A stretch of DNA of 64,000 nt, taken from assembly GCF_024810105.1 (NCBI RefSeq), contig NZ_JANUDX010000014.1, positions 1 through 64,000 of the forward strand, read 5' to 3'. The notes under the pieces are model-generated. The model worked only from the letters and a program-made list of their open reading frames with translations. It searched no databases and had not been told where the DNA came from. The first letter of the stretch is position 1. Every line of letters begins with the position of its first letter. This DNA comes from Stenotrophomonas sp. BIGb0135 (GTDB taxonomy: Bacteria > Pseudomonadota > Gammaproteobacteria > Xanthomonadales > Xanthomonadaceae). A program made the position numbers and the translations under genes. Positions 1 to 6,363 of the stretch are shown here, piece after piece.

Positions 1-220
1 ATGGCGGCTTCGGCGGTCGGCTTCGGCGGGTGGGCTGTTGGTAGAGCCGAGCCATGCTCGGCTGGGCCACCGACCAACCTGGCGTTGTCTGGCTGGCACG
101 CATCTGTCTTCGTCATTGTCTGGCCTGCCACGCTCTGTCTTCGTCATTGTCTGGCCTGCCACGCATGGCGTGGCACTACCGGAGATGGCGGCTTCGGCGG
201 TCGGCTTCGGCGGGTGGGCT
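1..220. repeat. Direct repeats in gene-free segment
   Basis: A 36-base sequence at 1-36 recurs exactly at 185-220. Between the copies lies a perfect tandem pair of 31 bases at 103-133 and 134-164. No convincing gene is seen in 1-911: the open frames run through repeats and overlap one another in several frames. The segment looks built by local duplication. Confidence 0.85.
41..67 (+). repeat. GTAG-type palindromic repeat, variant
   Basis: The sequence begins GTAGAGCC and forms the inverted repeat AGCCGAGC-CAT-GCTCGGCT. It is followed by the same GGGCCACCGACCAACC tail seen in the array at 276-594. It is therefore a diverged member of the same GTAG family with a different stem sequence. Confidence 0.75.
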
Positions 221-275
221 GATGTCGACGCAGGCCATGCCGGCCACGGCCAACCCTGACCGCGCGGCCACGTCC

Positions 276-594
276 GTAGATCCAGGCCACGCCTGGATAG
301 GCCACCGACCAACCCCACCCGCCCAGCGACGTCCGTAGATCCAGGCCACGCCTGGATAGGCCGCCGACCAACCCCGACCGGCCCAGCACCCGTAGATCCA
401 AGGCCACGCCTAGATGGGCCACCGACCAACCCCGACCCGCCCAACGACGTCCGTAGATCCAGGCCACGCCTGGATAGGCCGCCGACCAACCCCGACCGGC
501 CCAGCACCCGTAGATCCAGGCCACGCCTGGATGGGCCGCCGACCAACCCCGACCCCGCCCAGCACCCGTAGATCCAGGCCACGCCTGGATGGGC
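276..594 (+). repeat. Tandem array of six GTAG palindromic units
   Basis: Six units start with GTAGATCC at 276, 335, 392, 453, 510 and 568, a period of about 57-61 bases. Each holds the stem ATCCAGGC-CAC-GCCTGGAT and a linker containing CCGACCAACCCC. The unit at 392 is degenerate, with an extra A and a changed right arm. The head and stem match the GTAG-headed REP elements (SMAG) described in Stenotrophomonas maltophilia, which are thought to be spread by RAYT transposases; no such transposase is in this window. The array is upstream of rpoH with no gene between. Confidence 0.85.
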
Positions 595-744
595 CACCGA
601 CCAACCCCGACCCCACCCACCCACGACCCCGGACCACAGCCCGCAGGCGCCGCGATGGGGGGCTGAATGCCGGACAACCTTATCCGCCTGAATAGGCCCT
701 GCCAGACACCGCGTTCAGCAGAAATCCACAGCCCGCCCCCGCGC

Positions 745-767
745 ATTTCAATCCAAGCTATTGAAAT
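745..767. promoter_or_regulatory. Perfect 8-bp inverted repeat upstream of rpoH
   Basis: ATTTCAAT (745-752) and ATTGAAAT (760-767) are separated by 7 bases in an AT-rich island within GC-rich DNA, about 145 bases before rpoH. This is the expected place for an operator or promoter. The regulator is not identified, and no clean -35/-10 pair with 17-base spacing was found. Confidence 0.45.
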
Positions 768-883
768 TAAACAACTATCTTTAGCCCTCCCGACCCCCTC
801 GCCACTGTCATCATTTCGCGGTACGTTAGTCGGGTGATCGGTGCCAGCGTCCCATCAACAGAACGCTGGAACTTCTTTCCCCT

Positions 884-910
884 TTAGCAGTCCAATTCCC
901 GGACTGCTAA
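884..910. promoter_or_regulatory. CIRCE-like inverted repeat at the rpoH start
   Basis: TTAGCAGTC, 9 bases, then GACTGCTAA: exactly the 9-N9-9 layout of CIRCE, the HrcA operator (TTAGCACTC-N9-GAGTGCTAA). One base differs in each arm and the two changes compensate each other. It ends two bases before the ATG at 912, so it covers the region where the ribosome binds. HrcA regulation of rpoH is an inference; a rho-independent or simple RNA hairpin role is also possible. Confidence 0.55.
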
Positions 911-911
911 G

Positions 912-1796
912 ATGAGTGCTATGAGCCAGAACACCTCTACTGCCCTTGTGGCAAACAATCTCCCGATCCCCAGTGCGCTCGGTTCGCTGGACGCCTACAT
1001 CGGTGCCGTGCACCAGATCCCGGTGCTGTCGGTCGATGACGAGCAGGATCTGGCCCGTCGCTTCCGCGACGAGCTGGATCTGGACGCCGCGCGCGAACTG
1101 GTCCATTCCCACCTGCGCTTCGTGGTGCACGTGGCCCGTGGCTACAACGGCTACGGCCTTGCGCTGGGCGACCTCATCCAGGAAGGCAACATCGGCCTGA
1201 TGAAGGCGGTGAAGCGCTTCGACCCGGACATGGGCGTGCGCCTGGTGTCCTTCGCGGTGCATTGGATCCGTGCGGAAATGCACGAGTTCATCCTGAAGAA
1301 CTGGCGCATCGTCAAGGTCGCCACCACCAAGGCGCAGCGCAAACTGTTCTTCAACCTGCGCAAGTCCAAGACCCGCCTGGGCTGGATGAACGCGGCCGAA
1401 GTCAGCGCCGTGGCCAAGGACCTCAACGTGTCCGAGCGCGAAGTGCTCGAAATGGAATCGCGCCTGTCCGGTCGTGATATCGGTTTCGACGCGCCCAGCG
1501 ACGAAGACAATGAAAACGCCCCGCCGTCGCCGGCCGCCTACCTGGTGGCCGACGCGGAAGACCCGTCCATGGCCTATGAGCGTGCCGACAGCGAAGACAA
1601 CAAGCTGCAGCTGCTGCGCGAAGGCATGGCCGAGCTGGATGCACGCTCGCGCGACATCATCCGCCGTCGCTGGTTGGACGCAGACAGCAAGGTGACCCTG
1701 CAGGAGCTGGCCGACGAGTACGGCGTGTCGGCCGAACGCATCCGCCAAGTCGAAGCGAACGCGCTGAAGAAGATGAAGGCGCTGTTTACTGCGTAA
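912..1796 (+). CDS. rpoH: RNA polymerase sigma-32 factor (heat shock)
   Basis: Directs RNA polymerase to heat-shock promoters in the cytoplasm. The 294 residues show sigma region 2 (HLRFVVHVARGYNGYG, GDLIQEGNIGLMKAVKRFDP), the -10 recognition helix around WIRAEMHEF, the RpoH box QRKLFFNLR near residues 142-150, and a C-terminal region 4 helix-turn-helix (LQELADEYGVSAERIRQVE). Length matches the family (about 284-300). A second in-frame ATG at 921 (MSQNTS) is an equally likely start. Neither has a strong Shine-Dalgarno sequence, because the CIRCE-like palindrome occupies that position. It is followed by a good terminator. Confidence 0.97.
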   Translation: MSAMSQNTSTALVANNLPIPSALGSLDAYIGAVHQIPVLSVDDEQDLARRFRDELDLDAARELVHSHLRFVVHVARGYNGYGLALGDLIQEGNIGLMKAVKRFDPDMGVRLVSFAVHWIRAEMHEFILKNWRIVKVATTKAQRKLFFNLRKSKTRLGWMNAAEVSAVAKDLNVSEREVLEMESRLSGRDIGFDAPSDEDNENAPPSPAAYLVADAEDPSMAYERADSEDNKLQLLREGMAELDARSRDIIRRRWLDADSKVTLQELADEYGVSAERIRQVEANALKKMKALFTA

Positions 1797-1821
1797 TACG
1801 CGGTGGCAATGGTGTGAACAG

Positions 1822-1850
1822 AAGGCCCGGCACTGCCGGGCCTTTTCTGT
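1822..1850 (+). terminator. Rho-independent terminator of rpoH
   Basis: The stem AAGGCCCGGC-ACT-GCCGGGCCTT is followed by TTCTGTT, 26 bases after the rpoH stop codon. The same stem family is repeated in the tandem units just downstream. Confidence 0.85.
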
Positions 1851-2006
1851 TCCGGTGGCGCTGTCTCATCGCTCATCTCTCCGACACGGCAATGCCAGGC
1901 GGTTCGTCTTTCGGTGCGGCGTGACATGGGGAATCGAGAGTCGAGGCTGCGTTTATCCACGCATGGCGTGGATCTACGGTTGGCCGGCGATGGCCAGCCA
2001 ACGATG

Positions 2007-2041
2007 AAGGGCCCGGCAATGCCGGGCCCTTCTTCTTTTTT
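2007..2041 (+). terminator. Terminator-like stem in tandem unit 1
   Basis: The stem AAGGGCCCGGC-AAT-GCCGGGCCCTT is followed by TCTTCTTTTTT on the plus strand. It is a near copy of the rpoH terminator and probably a back-up terminator. Confidence 0.7.
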
Positions 2042-2266
2042 CGGTGTGGCGTGACATGGGGAATCGAGGCTGGAGGCTCCGTTCATCCACGCATGGCGTG
2101 GATCTACGGTTGGCGGGCGATTGCCTGCGAACGATGAAGGGCGCGGCAATGCCGGGGCCTTCTTATTTTTTCGGTGTGGCGTGACATGGGGAATTGAGAG
2201 TCGAGGCTGCGTTCATCCACGCATGGCGTGGATCTACGGTTGGCGGGCGATGGCGTGCGAACGATG

Positions 2267-2298
2267 AAGGGCCCGGCAATGCCGGGCCCTTCTTTTTT
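2267..2298 (+). terminator. Terminator-like stem in tandem unit 3
   Basis: Same perfect stem as in unit 1, followed by TCTTTTTT. It protects the convergent purD gene from rpoH read-through. On the minus strand it also forms a stem just after purD. Confidence 0.7.
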
Positions 2299-2361
2299 CG
2301 GTGTGGCGTGACATGGGGGGATCTGGGGGGCCGGCTGCGTTCATCCACGCATGGCGTGGAT

Positions 2362-3645
2362 CTACGATTCCCGCGCGATCGCCCGCCAGCCGATGTCGCT
2401 GCGGTGGAATTCGTTGGCCCAGCGGACCGCCGCCACGCCGGCATACGCGTTGGCCTGCGCAGCGCCCACGCTGTCGCCCAGCGCCGCCACGCACAGCACC
2501 CGGCCGCCGGCGCTCAGCACCTGGCCCTGCGCGTCCAGCACCGTGCCCGCATGGAACACCTTGGCGCTCGCCGGCACCGCATCCAGCCCGTGGATCACAT
2601 CGCCGGTGATCGGCGTTTCCGGGTAGGGCGATGCGGCCATGACCACGCCCAGCGACGGACGCGGATCCCACTGCGCGTCCACCTCGTGCAGGCGCGCATC
2701 GATGGCCGCGTCGAGCAGGTCCACCAGATCCGACTGCAGGCGCAGCATCACCGGCTGGGTTTCCGGGTCGCCGAAGCGCACGTTGAATTCGATCACCTTC
2801 GGCGCGCCGCTGGCGTCGATCATCAGGCCCGCATACAGGAAGCCGGTGAACGGAATGCCGTCGGCGATCATGCCCTGCACGGTCGGGTTGACCACCTCGC
2901 GCATCACCCGCGCATGCACTTCTTCGGTCACCACCGGGGCCGGCGAGTACGCGCCCATGCCGCCGGTGTTCGGGCCGGTGTCGCCGTCGCCCACGCGCTT
3001 GTGGTCCTGCGAGGTGGCCATCGGCAGCGCGGTGGTGCCGTCCACCATCGAGATGAAGCTGGCTTCCTCGCCGTCCAGGAACTCCTCGATCACCACGCGC
3101 GCGCCGGCATCGCCGAACGCATTGCCGGAGAGCATGTCGCGCACCGCGTCCTCGGCCTCGGCCAGGGTCATCGCCACGATCACGCCCTTGCCGGCGGCCA
3201 GGCCGTCGGCCTTGACCACGATCGGTGCGCCCTTCTCGCGGACATAAGCCAGCGCCGGCGCCACCTCGGTGTGCACCGCGTAGAAGGCGGTGGGGATGTT
3301 GTGGCGGGCCAGGAAATCCTTGGCGTAGGCCTTGCTGCCCTCCAGCTGCGCGGCGGCGGCGGTGGGCCCGAAGATGCGGTGGCCGGCCGCGCGGAAACGA
3401 TCGACCACGCCCGCCACCAGCGGCACTTCCGGGCCGACCACGGTCAGTGCGATGCCTTCGTCGGCGACCAGCGCCAGCAGGCCGTCCAGGTCGGTGACCT
3501 TGACCGGCACGTTGCGGCATTTGGCCTCGGTGGCGGTGCCGGCGTTGCCGGGCGCCACCAGGACCTCGCTCACGTTCGCGGATTGGGCGAGCTTCCAGGC
3601 CAGGGCGTGTTCACGGCCGCCGGCGCCAATGACCAGGATCTTCAA
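2362..3645 (-). CDS. purD: Phosphoribosylamine-glycine ligase (GARS)
   Basis: Joins phosphoribosylamine and glycine with ATP in step two of de novo purine synthesis. The 427 residues begin KILVIGAGGREHALAWKL (N domain), followed by the ATP-grasp region (VVKADGLAAGKGV, EEFLDGEEAS, GDTGPNTGGMGAYSP) and FNVRFGDPETQPV. The start is TTG at 3645: the frame has no ATG nearby, and family members begin exactly at MKILVIG. The stop codon TAG is part of a GTAG repeat, so the gene ends inside the tandem repeat array. It is the last gene of the ancestral fis-purH-purD order. Confidence 0.97.
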   Translation of the reverse strand: MKILVIGAGGREHALAWKLAQSANVSEVLVAPGNAGTATEAKCRNVPVKVTDLDGLLALVADEGIALTVVGPEVPLVAGVVDRFRAAGHRIFGPTAAAAQLEGSKAYAKDFLARHNIPTAFYAVHTEVAPALAYVREKGAPIVVKADGLAAGKGVIVAMTLAEAEDAVRDMLSGNAFGDAGARVVIEEFLDGEEASFISMVDGTTALPMATSQDHKRVGDGDTGPNTGGMGAYSPAPVVTEEVHARVMREVVNPTVQGMIADGIPFTGFLYAGLMIDASGAPKVIEFNVRFGDPETQPVMLRLQSDLVDLLDAAIDARLHEVDAQWDPRPSLGVVMAASPYPETPITGDVIHGLDAVPASAKVFHAGTVLDAQGQVLSAGGRVLCVAALGDSVGAAQANAYAGVAAVRWANEFHRSDIGWRAIARES

Positions 3646-3717
3646 TGCAGTTCTCGCGGAGGGGAGCAGGACCGCGATTTTACGCCGTGCAGGACGCGCC
3701 TGCACCGCGCCAGGGCA

Positions 3718-4584
3718 TTACTGGCAGCCTTCGCGCTGCAGGGCGTCGGGGAAGGCGTAGGTCCAGGTCTTTGGGTCCAGCGTGAAGCGATGTTCGCGCC
3801 GCACCTGCCTGCCACCGCACTCGATGCCGGTCTCCTCGATCACCAGCGGCCAGGTCCGTGCGCTGCGGTCGCTGTCGTCCATGCGCAGGGCGAAATCGAG
3901 GTTGAACGTCCGGGTCCGGCAGTCGTCGGCCTGCTCGGCGTCATCGCAGTCGTAGGCGGCGGTGTTGTCGATGTGGCTGCGCACGCTGCCGGTGTCCACC
4001 AGCCCGTTCGGGCCGGGCAGGATCAACGCCTGCGATTGCAGCGCGTAACCCTGGCCATACCAGCCACTCTCGTTGCGGAAGCCGTAGAAATCGCTGCCGG
4101 CACGGATGATCTCCACCGTGCCCGGGCGGCCGCTGCTGCCATAGGTGCCGCCGGTGAGTTCGGCCGCCACGTCGAAGCCGTCCGCGGCCGGGCGCAGCAC
4201 GTAGAAGTCGATCGTGCCGGGGTCGGCATGGCCGCCCTCGACCAGCTCGCCACACACGGCCAGCAGCTGCTGCCAGCTGTCACCACTCACCACCGGCTGC
4301 TCGGCGCACACCGTCCAGTCGGTGGCGCGCGCCTGGCCGTCCTGCGTCCACGTGCCGCGCCAGCCCTAGGAAAGCCGCGCGTCCTTGCCGTAGCGTTGGG
4401 CCAGGAACGCCTGCAGGCGGGCAGTGCGGCTGACGTGCGGGGCGGCGGTGGCCGGAGCGGCCGCCGCTGCGCTGGGAGCGGTCGGCTGCGCCGGGGCAGG
4501 TGCAGCGGCCGGCTTGCAGCCGGCCAGCACTGCGCTGGCGCCGATCGCCAGCGCCAGCAGGGACTTCAATGGCATGGCAGACAT
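3718..4584 (-). pseudogene. Lipoprotein gene split by an in-frame amber codon
   Basis: A lipoprotein start (MSAMPLKSLLALAIGASAVLAGCKP, lipobox LAGC) with an Ala/Pro linker runs for 72 residues to a TAG at 4366-4368. The same frame then continues without a break (GWRGTWTQDGQARATDW, then a Cys-containing globular part) to 3718. Read through, it is 288 residues. A TAG here is one base from CAG or TGG, so it is either a recent nonsense mutation, a sequencing error, or a suppressed stop. A GTG at 4311 could restart the second part. Function unknown; it lies between purH and purD on the same strand. Confidence 0.8.
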
Positions 4585-4601
4585 CCGTGTCGCTCCTTGA
4601 T

Positions 4602-6185
4602 TCAGTGGCGGAAGTGGCGCACGCCGGTGAACACCATGGCCAGGCCATGCTCGTCGGCGGCCGCGATCACTTCGCTGTCGCGCATCGAGCCACCCGGCTG
4701 GATCACCGCCTTGATGCCGGCCGCCGCGGCGGCATCGATGCCATCGCGGAACGGGAAGAATGCATCGGAGGCCATCACCGAGCCTTCCACCACCAGGTTC
4801 GCATCGGCGGCCTTGATGCCGGCGATGCGCGCCGAGTACACCCGGCTCATCTGGCCGGCGCCGACACCGATGGTGCGGTTGTCCTTGGCGTAGACGATGG
4901 CGTTGGACTTGACGAACTTGGCCACGTTCCAGGCGAACAGCAGGTCGGCGAACTGCTTCTCGGTCGGCGCCAGCGTGCTGACCACCTTCAGTTCGTCACG
5001 GCGCATGCCGCGGTTGTCCGAGGACTGCACCAGCAGGCCCGAGCCGATCCGCTTGGTGTCGTAGTTGTTGCGGCCATCGCCATGCGGGATGCGCAGCACG
5101 CGCACGTTGGCCTTCTTCTGCGCGTATGCCAGCGCGGCCGGCTCGAAGTCCGGGGCGATCAGCACTTCCACGAACTGGCGGTCCAGGATCACCTGCGCGG
5201 TAGCCGCATCGAGGGGCGTGTTGAAGGCGATGATGCCGCCGAACGCACTGGTCGGGTCGGTGGCGTAGGCCAGTTCGTAGGCATCGCCGTTGCCGGCACC
5301 CACGGCCACGCCGCACGGGTTGGCGTGCTTGACGATCACGCAGGCCGGCGCGTCGAACTGGCGCACGCATTCCCACGCCGCATCGGCGTCGGCCAGGTTG
5401 TTGTAGCTCAGTTCCTTGCCCTGCAGCTGCTGGAACGTGGCCAGCGTGCCTGGCACCGGGTACAGGTCGCGGTAGAACGCGCCGCTCTGGTGCGGGTTCT
5501 CGCCGTAGCGCAGGTCCATCACCTTCACGAAGCTGGAATTCATCTGCGCCGGGAATTCGGCACGCACCGGCACGGCGGTGTCGGTGGTGGTGACGGCAGA
5601 CAGATAGTTGCTGATCGCCGCGTCGTACTGCGCCACGCGGTTGAACGCGGCCACCGAGAAGGCGAAGCGCCTGGCTGCCGACAGCTGGCCATCGTTGGCC
5701 TCCAACTCGGCCAGCAGGTCGGCGTACTGCGACGGGTCGGTGGCCACCGCCACGCGCGCGAAGTTCTTCGCGGCCGAACGCAGCATCGCCGGGCCACCGA
5801 TGTCGATGTTCTCCACGGCGTCTTCCAGCGTGCAGTCGGCCTTGGCCGTCACCGACTCGAACGGATACAGGTTCAGCACCAGCAGGTCGATCGCGCCGAT
5901 GCCGTGTTCGGCCATCACCGCTTCATCCAGCCCGGCACGCCCGAGCAGGCCGCCATGCACCAGCGGGTGCAGGGTCTTGACCCGGCCGTCCATCATTTCC
6001 GGGAAGCCGGTGACATCGGCCACGTCCTTGACTGCCAGGCCGGCGTCGCGGATCGCCTTGGCGGTGCCGCCGGTGGACAGCAGCTCCACGTTGCGCGCCG
6101 CCAGGGCGCGGGCCAGGTCGATCAGACCGGTTTTGTCGGAGACGGACAGGAGGGCCCGGCGAACGGGCAACAGATCAGCAGTCAT
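4602..6185 (-). CDS. purH: Bifunctional AICAR transformylase / IMP cyclohydrolase
   Basis: Carries out the last two steps of de novo IMP synthesis. The 527 residues show the cyclohydrolase (MGS-like) domain first (LLSTGGTAKAI, GRVKTLHP at residues 67-74, NLYPF) and then the transformylase domain with KHANPCGV at 286-293 and a QPGGSMRD motif near the end. The ATG at 6185 was chosen because PurH normally begins a few residues before RRALLSVSDKTG. The longer upstream frame is GC-rich low-complexity sequence. It is separated from fis, its usual neighbour, by about 8.6 kb of opposite-strand genes. Confidence 0.98.
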   Translation of the reverse strand: MTADLLPVRRALLSVSDKTGLIDLARALAARNVELLSTGGTAKAIRDAGLAVKDVADVTGFPEMMDGRVKTLHPLVHGGLLGRAGLDEAVMAEHGIGAIDLLVLNLYPFESVTAKADCTLEDAVENIDIGGPAMLRSAAKNFARVAVATDPSQYADLLAELEANDGQLSAARRFAFSVAAFNRVAQYDAAISNYLSAVTTTDTAVPVRAEFPAQMNSSFVKVMDLRYGENPHQSGAFYRDLYPVPGTLATFQQLQGKELSYNNLADADAAWECVRQFDAPACVIVKHANPCGVAVGAGNGDAYELAYATDPTSAFGGIIAFNTPLDAATAQVILDRQFVEVLIAPDFEPAALAYAQKKANVRVLRIPHGDGRNNYDTKRIGSGLLVQSSDNRGMRRDELKVVSTLAPTEKQFADLLFAWNVAKFVKSNAIVYAKDNRTIGVGAGQMSRVYSARIAGIKAADANLVVEGSVMASDAFFPFRDGIDAAAAAGIKAVIQPGGSMRDSEVIAAADEHGLAMVFTGVRHFRH

Positions 6186-6363
6186 GGGGACAGGGCAATC
6201 GGCAGCGGAGCGGGGCCGATATTGTAGGCGGTGGGGGCCGGCGAGGGGCGCCGCCGGCCGATATTGGCCCCGGCTGGCCGCATCCGGCACCGCAACCGGC
6301 CCCCGCAAGGCCGTGGCACTGGGGTAGGCTGCGCGCTCTGCCAGGGATTTGCAGGTCAAGATC

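Larger units (their letters stand above)
1911..2367. repeat. 3.5 tandem copies of a ~130-bp unit
   Basis: Units begin with TCGGTG at 1911, 2041, 2171 and 2298 (partial). Each holds GGCGTGACATGGGG, a GTAG-type hairpin (TCCACGC-ATG-GCGTGGA followed by TCTAC), the word ACGATGAAGGGC, and a GC-rich terminator-like stem with a T run. It is the only content of the 565-base gap between rpoH and purD. The last partial unit runs into the purD stop codon. The unit at 2041 has a damaged terminator stem. Confidence 0.9.

Noticed and set aside
276..594. Possible CRISPR array
   Set aside because: The period is regular, but the linkers between palindromes are themselves repeated rather than unique spacers, and no cas gene is near.
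2194..4893. An 899-codon open frame antisense to purD and purH
   Set aside because: It is a shadow frame of high-GC coding DNA: purD, the lipoprotein and purH on the other strand are unambiguous and the translation has no recognisable domain.
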